This document shows positions 1-8,717 of a stretch of 64,000 nucleotides of DNA, one piece after another (within the stretch, counting starts at the first letter, position 1; each line of letters opens with the position of its first letter). The translations under genes and the position numbers were made by a program. This DNA comes from Megamonas hypermegale. Lineage in GTDB: Bacteria; Bacillota; Negativicutes; Selenomonadales; Selenomonadaceae. The stretch covers positions 105,457 to 169,456 of the forward strand of contig DCFC01000035.1 in assembly GCA_002314325.1 (NCBI GenBank), read 5' to 3'. The notes below the pieces were generated by a model, which did no database searches, was not told the origin of the DNA, and saw nothing but the letters and a program-made list of their open reading frames with translations.

Positions 1-100
1 TGTCAAATAAATAACGACTACAGGCGAAATTGAAAATTAAACACCAAAAACGCCTGACACTGGTTGAATATTTTAAATTATATTCACAAACCCACTAACA

Positions 101-130
101 TAAATAAAGCCCCTACTTTTATAAGGGGTT
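101..130 (-). terminator. Terminator of the tRNA cluster
   Basis: On the minus strand a 5-bp CCCCT/AGGGG stem is followed by a T-rich stretch (GCTTTATTTA). It lies directly downstream of the tRNA-Met gene and probably ends the tRNA transcript. Bases 1-100 hold nothing else I recognise. Confidence 0.6.
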
Positions 131-141
131 ATCATTTTGGT

Positions 142-218
142 TGGTGGCGGCGCAGAGATTCGAACTCCGGACACTGCGGGTATGAACCGCATGCTCTAGC
201 CAACTGAGCTACGCCGCC
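142..218 (-). tRNA. tRNA-Met (CAT), elongator type
   Basis: The reverse complement folds as a 77-nt cloverleaf with acceptor GGCGGCG/CGCCGCC, T-loop GTTCGAATC, anticodon CAT and an encoded CCA end. The first pair is a normal G-C, unlike the initiator tRNA in this cluster, so it is elongator Met. A CAT-anticodon tRNA-Ile modified with lysidine is the alternative. It is last in a four-tRNA minus-strand cluster. Confidence 0.9.
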
Positions 219-237
219 ATGTTATTATGTTTTATAG

Positions 238-313
238 TGGAGCTGATGACCGGGATTGAACCGGTGACCTTATCCTTACCAAGGATACGCTCTGCCGACT
301 GAGCTACATCAGC
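238..313 (-). tRNA. tRNA-Thr (GGT)
   Basis: The reverse complement gives acceptor GCTGATG/CATCAGC, D-arm AGCTCAGTCGGCAGAGC, anticodon GGT, T-arm CCGGTTCAATCCCGG and encoded CCA. It is 76 nt long and lies about 20 bp from each neighbouring tRNA. Confidence 0.93.
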
Positions 314-326
314 AGAAATCGGCTTT

Positions 327-402
327 TGGTTGCGGGGAGAGGACTTGAACCTCTGGCCTTCGGGTTATGAGCCCGACGAGCTACCAACTGCTCCACCCCG
401 CG
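327..402 (-). tRNA. tRNA-fMet (CAT), initiator
   Basis: The acceptor begins CGCGGGG and ends CCCCGCA, leaving the unpaired C1-A72 typical of bacterial initiator tRNA. The anticodon stem contains GGG/CCC around CAT, another initiator hallmark. The CCA is encoded. Confidence 0.92.
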
Positions 403-420
403 ATATTGGTAAAGACTTTC

Positions 421-496
421 TGGAGCTGGCGAGAGGAATTGAACCCCCAACCTGCTGATTACAAGTCAGCTGCTCTGCCAATTGAGCTACACCAGC
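421..496 (-). tRNA. tRNA-Thr (TGT)
   Basis: The reverse complement folds with acceptor GCTGGTG/CGCCAGC, anticodon loop CTTGTAA (anticodon TGT) and T-loop GTTCAATTC. It ends in CCA. It is first in the cluster Thr(TGT)-fMet-Thr(GGT)-Met. Confidence 0.92.
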
Positions 497-674
497 ATTC
501 CTTCTGCTTTCTTATCAGCACCGCGCTGACAGTTAATAATATTATCATAAGACAAAGTGTTTGTAAAGCCCTTTTTTGAAAAAAATTAAAAAAAAGTTAA
601 AAAAAGTTGTTTTGACGTTTATAAAATGATACGTATATATTTAATAAGGAAATCTTTAAGCGGAAATTATATTT

Positions 675-703
675 TTGCTAATCTATCATAAAAACTGTAT
701 AAT
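675..703 (+). promoter_or_regulatory. Probable sigma-A promoter of sufCB
   Basis: TTGCTA and TATAAT are separated by 17 bp, about 70 bp upstream of the sufC start, in an AT-rich spacer. Spacing and sequence are near consensus. No riboswitch or operator was recognised in the 497-771 gap. Confidence 0.55.
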
Positions 704-771
704 AGTTATGGTATATTGTGTATTAATCAATAATAAATCAAATAAATATATTATGATAGGAGTCATTTGGA

Positions 772-1491
772 ATGCTAGAATTGAAAAATCTATCATTTTC
801 CGTTAATGAAGGAAATTCTTCTAAGGAAATTCTCAACAATATCAATCTGAAAATTGATGACAAAAAATTTATTGTAATAACCGGACCGAACGGCGGCGGT
901 AAATCGACCCTCGCCAAAATAATCATGGGTATCGAAAAACCTACCTCCGGTCAAATTCTCTTTAACGGTGAAGACATCACCGGCTGGGATATCACCAAAC
1001 GCGCCAACGCTGGTATAAGCTTCGCCTTTCAGCAGCCGGTCCGCTTCAAAGGCATCGGCGTCAAGGATTTGCTGAGTATCGCCGCAGGTGAAAAACTCAC
1101 GACGAGCGGAGCATGCACCTATCTTTCCGAAGTCGGTCTGTGCGCTGCCGACTATGTGCGCCGCGAAGTGGACAGCTCTCTGTCCGGCGGTGAGATAAAA
1201 CGCATCGAAATCGCCACCATCCTGGCACGCAAGCAGACAAAACTGGCCGTATTCGACGAACCGGAAGCCGGTATCGATTTATGGAGCTTTCAAAAACTCA
1301 TCAGCGTATTTGAAAAAATGCACCAGGAGCAGCGCTCCATCATGATAATTTCCCACCAGGAACGCATTTTGAATATTGCCGATGAAATCGTCCTGATTGC
1401 CAACGGTTCCGTTAAGCAAATCGGCTCAAAAGAAGAAATCATGCCGCAGCTCATGGAAGTTGCCGGTGTCTGCGATTTTTACAAAAAATAA
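772..1491 (+). CDS. sufC: SufC-type Fe-S assembly ATPase
   Basis: This is a soluble ABC-family ATPase of 239 aa that powers a SUF-type scaffold for iron-sulfur cluster assembly in the cytoplasm. Visible motifs are Walker A GPNGGGKST (residues 38-46), signature LSGGE, Walker B LAVFDEPEAGID and the H-loop ISHQ. The ATG is preceded by TAGGAG. It lies 12 bp upstream of the SufB/D-like gene and no sufS, sufU or sufE is nearby. This two-gene layout matches the minimal SufBC-like (SMS) systems known from archaea and strict anaerobes. The family call is firm; the SMS subclass is inferred from layout and partner size. Confidence 0.88.
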   Translation: MLELKNLSFSVNEGNSSKEILNNINLKIDDKKFIVITGPNGGGKSTLAKIIMGIEKPTSGQILFNGEDITGWDITKRANAGISFAFQQPVRFKGIGVKDLLSIAAGEKLTTSGACTYLSEVGLCAADYVRREVDSSLSGGEIKRIEIATILARKQTKLAVFDEPEAGIDLWSFQKLISVFEKMHQEQRSIMIISHQERILNIADEIVLIANGSVKQIGSKEEIMPQLMEVAGVCDFYKK

Positions 1492-1503
1492 GGAGGATTT
1501 TCC

Positions 1504-2424
1504 ATGCTTGATAATATCGAAAAAGATTTACTGGAAAAAGTTTCCGGTATTAAGGATAAACCAAAAGGGGCCTACAATATCCGCATAAACAGCAAAGCTG
1601 TCGACCGTGCTTCCAGCGAAAACATCACCATTACAAAAAAAGAAGACAAGGACGGTATCGACATCCGCATTGCCTCCGGCACAAAAAAAGAAGTCTGCTA
1701 CATTCCTGTCATAATGGATAAAGCCGGTATTACCGAATCCGTCTATAACGATTTTTATATCGGTGATGACTGCGACATAACGATTGTCGCCGGCTGCGGT
1801 ATTCACAACTGCGGCAAGGAGGACTCCGAACACGACGGCATTCACGCTTTCTACGTCGGCAAAAACTCCAAAGTAAAATATCTCGAAACGCATTACGGTT
1901 CCGGCGACGGCGAAGGCAAGCGCATCATGAACCCGACGACGATTGTCGATATGGATGAAAACTCCTACATGGAAATGATAACGACGCAAATCCGCGGCGT
2001 AAATTCCACTAAACGCATAACAAAAGGAACAGTAGGCAAAAATGCCACGCTCATCGTCAAAGAAAAACTTTTAACGCACGGCGACCAGTTTGCCGAAAGT
2101 GATTTTGAAGTCAACCTGAACGGTGAAAATTCCCATTCCAATATAATATCCCGCGCCGTAGCTCAGGATAAATCCAAACAGATTTTCGTCGCCAAAATTT
2201 ACGGCAACAACAAATGCCACGGCCATTCCGAATGTGATGCCATCATCATGAACGATGCCAACATCTCCGCTATCCCGGAAATAAAAGCCAACCATCCGGA
2301 GTCAAACTTAATCCACGAAGCCGCCATCGGCAAAATTGCCGGTGAGCAGCTTATAAAACTGATGAGCCTCGGTCTTACGGAAAAAGAAGCCGAAAACCAA
2401 ATTATCAACGGTTTCTTAAAATAA
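1504..2424 (+). CDS. sufB: Short SufB/SufD-like scaffold protein
   Basis: This 306-aa protein contains the beta-helix core of the SufB/SufD family (for example CGIHNCGKEDSEHDGIHAF and the C-terminal IPEIKANHPESNLIHEAAIGKI region). Classical SufB is about 470 aa and SufD about 420 aa, so this one lacks the long N-terminal part. It probably forms a homodimeric scaffold with SufC. An AAGGAGG ribosome site lies just before its ATG and it is clearly co-transcribed with sufC. Calling it sufB rather than sufD is by family similarity; the minimal-system name smsB would also fit. Confidence 0.8.
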   Translation: MLDNIEKDLLEKVSGIKDKPKGAYNIRINSKAVDRASSENITITKKEDKDGIDIRIASGTKKEVCYIPVIMDKAGITESVYNDFYIGDDCDITIVAGCGIHNCGKEDSEHDGIHAFYVGKNSKVKYLETHYGSGDGEGKRIMNPTTIVDMDENSYMEMITTQIRGVNSTKRITKGTVGKNATLIVKEKLLTHGDQFAESDFEVNLNGENSHSNIISRAVAQDKSKQIFVAKIYGNNKCHGHSECDAIIMNDANISAIPEIKANHPESNLIHEAAIGKIAGEQLIKLMSLGLTEKEAENQIINGFLK

Positions 2425-2522
2425 ATTCTGCCAAAGAGCAGCTTCCTGCTGCAAAGCGCGGCAGGAATAGCCGCATTCAGCTAGAATATTTACTGTATAA
2501 AATAAAAACAGGAGGTTCTCTC

Positions 2523-3110
2523 ATGAAAAAATCCCTATGTATAATTTCCCTGCTTGCTGCAATGCTCTTCAGCATGGCTACAGCATTTGCCGCTACGGAA
2601 ACAACGACCGTCATTGATGAAAACTACGATTTGAAATCCATCAAGACGCTGGCGATTACGACTCCGTACTACAAACCGTCCGCTCAAAGCGTTTACCTCA
2701 ACGAAAAAAATCGTCCGAACGCACCGAAAATCGTTACAACCGATATGCTCGTTCAGGCTGCCGTTGATGTCGCCAAAGAAGATGACACCGGTCTTACCGT
2801 TCTTTCCGACAAACAAATCAACAGCGCCATCTTAAACAGCACCGGCATCGACATTACGACGCTGGACAAAGCGGCTGCCAAAAAACTGTATAAAGACAAC
2901 ATTAAAAACTATGCCGATGCTTATGCAGTGTTCACATTCTCCAATGACAGCTACGTCGTTATGACCGTTGATATCTACAATGCCAAAGACAACAGTTATA
3001 TCCTGTCCTACCGCATTATCAACGGCAAACAGGAAAACGACACCATCGAAAATTACAATATGTTCATGCACAAATTCTACCGTATGCTCACGCTTGAAAG
3101 CAAAAAATAA
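2523..3110 (+). CDS. Secreted protein of unknown function
   Basis: The product is 195 aa and starts with a Sec signal peptide (MKKS, a hydrophobic stretch, then AFA-AT cleavage near residue 23). I do not recognise a domain. The mature part is polar with alternating short strands (DAYAVFTFSNDSYVVMTVDIYNAKD), resembling small periplasmic lipoprotein-like or DUF-type envelope proteins. A GGAGG ribosome site precedes the ATG. It is followed by a strong terminator and preceded by a 98-bp gap, so it is probably a single-gene unit. The protein restored from the gene at 33312-35792 is of similar size and also secreted, but I see no convincing homology. Confidence 0.75.
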   Translation: MKKSLCIISLLAAMLFSMATAFAATETTTVIDENYDLKSIKTLAITTPYYKPSAQSVYLNEKNRPNAPKIVTTDMLVQAAVDVAKEDDTGLTVLSDKQINSAILNSTGIDITTLDKAAAKKLYKDNIKNYADAYAVFTFSNDSYVVMTVDIYNAKDNSYILSYRIINGKQENDTIENYNMFMHKFYRMLTLESKK

Positions 3111-3116
3111 TTTTTC

Positions 3117-3165
3117 AGCAGTATGTATAATTTTTTTATAGTTATACATGCTGCTCTTTTTATTT
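3117..3165 (+). terminator. Rho-independent terminator
   Basis: A 14-bp stem (AGCAGTATGTATAA with TTATACATGCTGCT) is followed by CTTTTTATTTTT. It lies 6 bp after the secreted-protein stop codon. Confidence 0.85.
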
Positions 3166-3187
3166 TTAAAAATTTTACAAATTACTA

Positions 3188-3262
3188 TTGAAATTTTATT
3201 ACTGTTGGTTGTATAATTATTAACATCTTATTCACTAGCGTTTTTTTCTATTTATGCTATAA
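3188..3262 (+). promoter_or_regulatory. Promoter region of the arg operon
   Basis: TTGAAA and TATAAT with an 18-bp spacer lie at 3188-3217. A second TATAAT-like box is near 3257 (GCTATAATATGG). The AT-rich stretch around TGTATAATTATTAACA could contain an ArgR box, but its match to the known operator is weak and I do not claim it. Confidence 0.45.
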
Positions 3263-3319
3263 TATGGTTGCTGTAATTTACACTTTTACACAGTTTTTTT
3301 ATTTTAATAGGAGGATATC

Positions 3320-4357
3320 ATGGTAAAAGTAAGCATTATCGGCGCTACCGGCTATGCAGGGGCGGAGCTTCTGCGCCTTTTGTACAATCACCCGCAAGTC
3401 GAAGTAGTGCATATTACCTCTGAAAGCTATACTGGTAAAGCCATATCGGAAGTATATCCGCATTTGCGCGGACTGTATGACCAGAAATTAATCAGCATGA
3501 AGGATTTGGACATAATCGCTAAAGACAGCGATTTCGTCTTCATCGGTCTGCCGCACGGTCATGCCATGGAAGTCGGCAAAGCTTTGGCTGATACGGACGT
3601 ACGCATTATCGACCTCGGCGCGGATTACCGCTTTGACGATACGGCCGTTTATGAACAATGGTATAAAGTATCCCATACGCATAAAGATGCCGCCCGCGTT
3701 TACGGGCTTGCCGAATTGTACCGCGACGAAATAAAATCGGCCAAAATCATCGGCAATGCGGGCTGTTACACTACGGCAAGCATTTTAGCTCTTGCTCCGC
3801 TCGTTAAAAACGAATTTATCGAGCCGAACACCATTATTATTGATGCTAAATCCGGCACTTCCGGCGCCGGCCGTTCACCGAAACTCATGAACCACTACCC
3901 GGAATTTTATGATAATTTCAAAGCCTACGGTGTGGCTACGCACCGCCACACGCCGGAAATCGAACAGGCGCTCGGCCATCTGTGCGGACGCAAGGTTACG
4001 CTTAATTTCACACCGCATCTTGTGCCTATGAGCCGCGGCATTTTAAGTACGTGCTACGCCAACATCAAACAGTGGGTTACGCCGGAAATGATTGACAATG
4101 CCTACAGCGAAATGTACGGCAAGGAATTTTTCATTCGTCTGCTCGGCAGAGGCGGCTATCCGTCAACGAAAGAAGTGCGCGGCTCCAACTTCTGCGATAT
4201 CGGCTGGCATATCGACCTTCGCACCGGCCGCATAATCGTGCTTTCCGCTATCGACAATCTCGTGAAGGGCGCAGCCGGTCAGGCCGTTCAGAATTTGAAC
4301 ATTGCCTGCGGCTTCGATGAAAAGACGGGACTTGATTTCACTCCAATTTATCCGTAA
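3320..4357 (+). CDS. argC: N-acetyl-gamma-glutamyl-phosphate reductase
   Basis: It reduces N-acetylglutamyl phosphate to the semialdehyde with NADPH in arginine biosynthesis. The 345-aa length is normal. Visible features are the N-terminal Rossmann motif GATGYAGAELLRLL, the catalytic cysteine in GNAGCYTT near residue 149, and the C-terminal GSNFCDIG segment. AGGAGG precedes the ATG by 6 bases. It is the first gene of argC-J-B-D-F-G-H, which has gaps or overlaps of about 0-70 bp throughout. Confidence 0.96.
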   Translation: MVKVSIIGATGYAGAELLRLLYNHPQVEVVHITSESYTGKAISEVYPHLRGLYDQKLISMKDLDIIAKDSDFVFIGLPHGHAMEVGKALADTDVRIIDLGADYRFDDTAVYEQWYKVSHTHKDAARVYGLAELYRDEIKSAKIIGNAGCYTTASILALAPLVKNEFIEPNTIIIDAKSGTSGAGRSPKLMNHYPEFYDNFKAYGVATHRHTPEIEQALGHLCGRKVTLNFTPHLVPMSRGILSTCYANIKQWVTPEMIDNAYSEMYGKEFFIRLLGRGGYPSTKEVRGSNFCDIGWHIDLRTGRIIVLSAIDNLVKGAAGQAVQNLNIACGFDEKTGLDFTPIYP

Positions 4358-4375
4358 TTACAGGGGAGGATTATA

Positions 4376-5581
4376 ATGATAAAGAAAGATAATCAGGGCG
4401 TAACTTACGCCAAAGGATTTAAAGCAGCCGGTGTCAAAGCCGGTATAAAAAAGAGCGGCAATCTCGATGTCGCTGTAATCTACACTGAAACAGAAGCGGC
4501 TATTGCCGGTACATTCACGCAGAATAAAGTGGCTGCCGCTCCTGTATACGTTTCCAAAGAAACGGTCGCTACGAAAACGGCTCATGCTATTGTTGCCAAC
4601 GCCGGCTGCGCTAATGCCTGCACTGGTCAGCAGGGCATGAACGATGCTTATAAAACGAGAGAAATCGCAGCAGCTGCACTCGGCATTAAAGCCGATGACG
4701 TAATCGTCGGCTCTACCGGCGTTATCGGCGTTACGCTTCCTATGGACAAACTGGAAGCCGGCATTAAAGATGCTGTAGCCAATTTATCCGAAACAGGCAG
4801 CATTGATGCAGCCAATGCCATCATCACCACTGATACGCACAACAAATCCATGACAGTTAAATTCGATATCGACGGCACGGAAGTTCATATGGGCGCTATC
4901 GCCAAAGGTTCCGGCATGATACGCCCGAACATGGCGACGATGCTCTGCTATATCACAACTGACCTTGCCATCAGTCAGGAACTTTTGCAGAAAGCATTAT
5001 CTGCCTGCGTGGAAAAATCCTTCAACATGATTTCCGTCGACGGCGACATGAGCACGAACGATACGGTTGTCGTTCTCGCCAACGGTCTTGCAGGCAATGC
5101 CAAAATCACGGAAGAAAACGCGGCATATGAATTATTCTGCACTAATTTAATGGCACTGTGCACTGAACTTGCCAAAGAAATCGCAGCAGACGGCGAAGGC
5201 GCCAGCAAATTCCTGACAATCAACGTAAAAGGCGCAAAATCCTTTGCCGATGCCAAAACGGTCGGCATGGCTGTAGCCAACTCTCCGCTCGTAAAAACGG
5301 CGTTTTTCGGCGAAGACCCGAACTGGGGCCGCGTAATCTGCGCTGTCGGTTATTCCGGCGCGGACATGGTTCCGGAAAAAACAGTCGTTAAATTCGGCGG
5401 CATCACCATTTTTGACTGCGGCGTAGGCGCAACATATGACAGCGAAGCACTCGTACAGGTGATGAGACAGAAAGACATCGTCATCGACATTGAACTCAAC
5501 ATAGGCGACGCTGACGCTACCGTATGGACATGCGACCTTTCTTACGAATACGTGAAAATTAACGGGGAGTATCACACCTGA
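4376..5581 (+). CDS. argJ: Bifunctional ornithine acetyltransferase/NAGS
   Basis: ArgJ moves the acetyl group from N-acetylornithine to glutamate and so recycles it; many homologues also use acetyl-CoA. The 401-aa precursor carries the self-cleavage motif (RPNMATMLCYITTD), whose Thr becomes the N-terminal nucleophile of the beta chain. The TGDFN-like region is replaced here by VDGDMSTNDTVV, as in the family. The stop overlaps the argB start (ATGA-type coupling). With ArgJ present, the pathway is the cyclic one, and no argE is seen. Confidence 0.96.
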   Translation: MIKKDNQGVTYAKGFKAAGVKAGIKKSGNLDVAVIYTETEAAIAGTFTQNKVAAAPVYVSKETVATKTAHAIVANAGCANACTGQQGMNDAYKTREIAAAALGIKADDVIVGSTGVIGVTLPMDKLEAGIKDAVANLSETGSIDAANAIITTDTHNKSMTVKFDIDGTEVHMGAIAKGSGMIRPNMATMLCYITTDLAISQELLQKALSACVEKSFNMISVDGDMSTNDTVVVLANGLAGNAKITEENAAYELFCTNLMALCTELAKEIAADGEGASKFLTINVKGAKSFADAKTVGMAVANSPLVKTAFFGEDPNWGRVICAVGYSGADMVPEKTVVKFGGITIFDCGVGATYDSEALVQVMRQKDIVIDIELNIGDADATVWTCDLSYEYVKINGEYHT

Positions 5582-6483
5582 TGAGTAATATTGCTAATTT
5601 TTCCGCGGAAGACAAAGCTTCTATTCTCGTAGAAGCTCTTCCGTACATTCAAGAATTCTACGGTAAGACCATCGTTATAAAATACGGCGGCAATGCCATG
5701 ATTAATGAAGAGCTGAAACAGCAGGTAATGAAGGATATCGTATTGATGAAATACGTCGGTATCCGTCCCGTAATCGTACACGGCGGCGGCCCGGATATCA
5801 CATCTTTCCTCAAAAAATTCGGCAAGGCGACTGAGTTCATCAGCGGTCTGCGCGTAACCGATAAGGAAACGGTGCAGATTGCGGAAATGGTGCTTGCCGG
5901 TAAAATCAATTCCGAAATCGTCAACCGACTCAATCGTCTCGGCGTTCATGCCGTAGGTCTGAGCGGCAAAGACTCCGATTTAATCATCGCCCACAAAAAA
6001 CTGGCGGAAGTTCACGACGGTTCCGATACCGTTCAGCAGGTGGACATCGGTTACGTCGGCGAAGTGGAAAAAGTCAATACGGCATTAATCAACGACCTGC
6101 TCGATAAAGATTACGTGCCGGTAATCGCGCCAATCGGCGCCGGTCACGCTGACGAGTCCTTCAATATCAATGCCGATTATGTAGCGGCGGAAATAGCCGG
6201 TGCTCTGCAGGCTGAAAAACTGCTGCTTTTAACCGACACAAAAGGCATCTACCGCGACTTTGAGGATAAATCCTCTTTCATCTCCACGCTTACACAAAAC
6301 GAAGCGAAAAAACTCATAAACAGCGGCAACATCGCCGGCGGCATGATACCGAAAGTCGAAGCCTGCCTGCACGCGCTCGACAGCGGTACGGGCAAAGCCT
6401 GCATTATCGACGGACGTGAAAGCCATTCCTTAATTCTGGAGCTGTTCACCTCGCAAGGTATCGGTACGGAAGTTGTTCGCTGA
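5581..6483 (+). CDS. argB: Acetylglutamate kinase
   Basis: This 300-aa amino-acid kinase phosphorylates N-acetylglutamate. It shows KYGGNAM, HGGGPDI and the C-terminal GGMIPKVEAC loop. The N-terminal helix (about 25 residues before the first strand) is of the type found in arginine-inhibited hexameric enzymes, so feedback inhibition by arginine is likely but inferred. Translation is probably coupled to argJ through the overlapping stop and start. Confidence 0.96.
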   Translation: MSNIANFSAEDKASILVEALPYIQEFYGKTIVIKYGGNAMINEELKQQVMKDIVLMKYVGIRPVIVHGGGPDITSFLKKFGKATEFISGLRVTDKETVQIAEMVLAGKINSEIVNRLNRLGVHAVGLSGKDSDLIIAHKKLAEVHDGSDTVQQVDIGYVGEVEKVNTALINDLLDKDYVPVIAPIGAGHADESFNINADYVAAEIAGALQAEKLLLLTDTKGIYRDFEDKSSFISTLTQNEAKKLINSGNIAGGMIPKVEACLHALDSGTGKACIIDGRESHSLILELFTSQGIGTEVVR

Positions 6484-6497
6484 CTGGAGGAATAAAC

Positions 6498-7697
6498 ATG
6501 TTAACTGACGAACAGATTTTCGCCAAGGACAAAGACGATTACATGCCTGTCTTTGCGCGTTACAATATAGTTTTGGACCACGGAGACGGTCCGTATCTTT
6601 ACGATACAAACGGCAAAAAATATATTGATTACTTAGCCGGCATCGCCGTAAACGTAGTCGGTCACAATTATAAACCACTTGTCGACGCTATCAGCCGCCA
6701 GGCTGCCAAAATGATACACTGCTCCAACCTCTATTACACGGAAGTGCAGGTTGAAGCAACCGAAAAACTGAAAAAACTCAGCGACATGGACAAAGTGTTC
6801 TTCGGCAATTCCGGCGCGGAAGCCAATGAAGGCGCAATTAAACTTGCCCGCAAATACGCAACCGATATCGACCCGGAAAAAATCCAGATAATCTCCGCAC
6901 TGCACAGCTTCCACGGCCGTACAATAGCTACCCTCACCGCTACAGGTCAGGACCACTATCATCACGGTTTCGGTCCGCTGCCGGAAGGATTTGACTATGT
7001 GCCGTTCAACGATATCGAAGCGCTCGAAGCCAAAATGAGCGACAAAACATGCGCCGTTATGCTGGAAGCCATTCAGGGCGAAGGCGGCGTGCATGTGCCG
7101 GATGAGGATTATCTGCCGAAAGTCCGCGCACTGTGTGATAAATACAATGCCGTTTTAATCTTCGACGAAGTTCAGTGCGGCATGGGACGCACCGGTACAT
7201 TCTTCGGCTGTCAGCAATTCGGCGTTAAACCGGATATCGTAACACTGGCTAAAGGCCTTGCCGGCGGCGTGCCAATCGGCGCATTTCTCGCTACAGACAA
7301 AGTAGCAAGCGCCTTTCACCCAGGCGACCACGGCTCCACGTTCGGCGGCAATCCGCTTGCCTGCGCCGCTGCCTGCGTAGTCCTCGACGCACTGACAAAA
7401 GACAACTTAATGAAAAACGCTGTTGAAGTCGGCGCTTATTTAAAAGAAAAATTCAATGCTTATAAAGAAAAATATCCGACACTCATCAAAGACGTACGCG
7501 GCCGCGGCTTAATCCTCGGTATGGAACTTTCCCGTCCGGGCCGTGAAATTGCCAACGAGTGCCTTGATTACGGCGCAATCATCAACTGCACGGCAGGAAA
7601 CGTACTGCGCTTCGTGCCGCCGCTCAACATCACTAAAGCGCACGTTGATGAACTTATCGCCATTTTAGATAAAGTATTACCGAAATACGCTCAATAA
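6498..7697 (+). CDS. argD: Acetylornithine aminotransferase
   Basis: This class III PLP aminotransferase of 399 aa converts N-acetylglutamate semialdehyde to N-acetylornithine. It has GNSGAEANEGAIKLAR, the HSFHGRT segment, FDEVQCGMGRTG, and the PLP lysine in TLAKGLAGG. GGAGG precedes the ATG. Position between argB and argF supports ArgD rather than another omega-aminotransferase. Confidence 0.95.
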   Translation: MLTDEQIFAKDKDDYMPVFARYNIVLDHGDGPYLYDTNGKKYIDYLAGIAVNVVGHNYKPLVDAISRQAAKMIHCSNLYYTEVQVEATEKLKKLSDMDKVFFGNSGAEANEGAIKLARKYATDIDPEKIQIISALHSFHGRTIATLTATGQDHYHHGFGPLPEGFDYVPFNDIEALEAKMSDKTCAVMLEAIQGEGGVHVPDEDYLPKVRALCDKYNAVLIFDEVQCGMGRTGTFFGCQQFGVKPDIVTLAKGLAGGVPIGAFLATDKVASAFHPGDHGSTFGGNPLACAAACVVLDALTKDNLMKNAVEVGAYLKEKFNAYKEKYPTLIKDVRGRGLILGMELSRPGREIANECLDYGAIINCTAGNVLRFVPPLNITKAHVDELIAILDKVLPKYAQ

Positions 7698-7715
7698 TAA
7701 ACTGGAGGTTTTAGA

Positions 7716-8648
7716 ATGCTTAAAGGCAAAGACCTTTTATCCATACACGATTTAACAACTGACGAAGTCTTTGAAATCCTCGACCTGGCGCATGAACTGA
7801 AAGCTAAACAGAAAGCCGGTATCGAGCACCATCTGCTGAAAGGCAAAACGCTCGGCATGATTTTTGAAAAATCTTCCACCCGCACCCGTGTTTCTTTTGA
7901 AGTCGGCATGTATCAGCTCGGCGGTCAGGCACTGTTTTTATCCAACCGCGACTTGCAAATCGGCCGCGGCGAACCGATTAAGGATACGGCCCGCGTACTT
8001 TCCCGCTATCTTGACGGCGTCATGATACGTACATTCGGTCATGAAATCGTGGAAGAATTTGCGCAGTACGCCGACATTCCTGTAATCAACGCTCTGACTG
8101 ACCTTCTGCACCCTTGCCAGGCGCTGACCGACCTTCTGACGGCGCAAGAACATAAGGGAAAAGACCTCAAAGGTCTGAAAATGGCTTATATCGGCGACGG
8201 CAACAATATGACGCACTCTCTCATGTATGCCTGCGCCAAAGTCGGCATGAATTTCGCCAGCGCCAGCCCGAAAGGCTATGAACCGAACGCTCAGGTCGTT
8301 GCCAATGCCAAGCTTGACGCGGCAAAATCCGGCTCTGTCGTTGAAATCCTGAACGATCCGTACGAAGCTGCCAAAGATGCCGATATTCTGTACACGGACG
8401 TTTGGGCAAGCATGGGACAAGAAGCCGAACATGACGCGCGCGTAAAAATCTTCAAAGATTACCAGATAAATCAGGATTTACTTAAAGTTGCCGACAAACG
8501 CGCTATCGTCATGCACTGTCTGCCAGCGCACCGCGGTGAAGAAATCGCTGAAGACGTACTGGAAAATAATGCCGACATTATTTTTGACGAAGCAGAAAAC
8601 CGTTTACACACACAAAAAGCAATTATGGCTCTTTTAATGGGCGACTAA
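7716..8648 (+). CDS. argF: Ornithine carbamoyltransferase (anabolic)
   Basis: It condenses ornithine and carbamoyl phosphate to citrulline. The 310-aa protein shows the carbamoyl-phosphate loop STRTRVSFE, the HPCQ motif, and the C-terminal MHCLPAHRG catalytic motif. GGAGG lies 8 bases before the start. Location inside the biosynthetic operon indicates the anabolic enzyme. Confidence 0.96.
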   Translation: MLKGKDLLSIHDLTTDEVFEILDLAHELKAKQKAGIEHHLLKGKTLGMIFEKSSTRTRVSFEVGMYQLGGQALFLSNRDLQIGRGEPIKDTARVLSRYLDGVMIRTFGHEIVEEFAQYADIPVINALTDLLHPCQALTDLLTAQEHKGKDLKGLKMAYIGDGNNMTHSLMYACAKVGMNFASASPKGYEPNAQVVANAKLDAAKSGSVVEILNDPYEAAKDADILYTDVWASMGQEAEHDARVKIFKDYQINQDLLKVADKRAIVMHCLPAHRGEEIAEDVLENNADIIFDEAENRLHTQKAIMALLMGD

Positions 8649-8717
8649 ATTTGTTAATATATGATTAGTCATATTTATGATTAGATTACTCGAAAAAATT
8701 TAAGGAGATGTCAATTA

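Noticed and set aside
1528-1989. Long antisense ORFs opposite sufB, argB, argD, hydA, copA and others
   Set aside because: They are shadows of strong genes created by codon bias; sequences are Phe/Val/Gly/Asp-rich without domains.
3188-3262. ArgR operator upstream of argC
   Set aside because: The best match to an arginine box is weak in an AT-rich region and no argR is present to support it.
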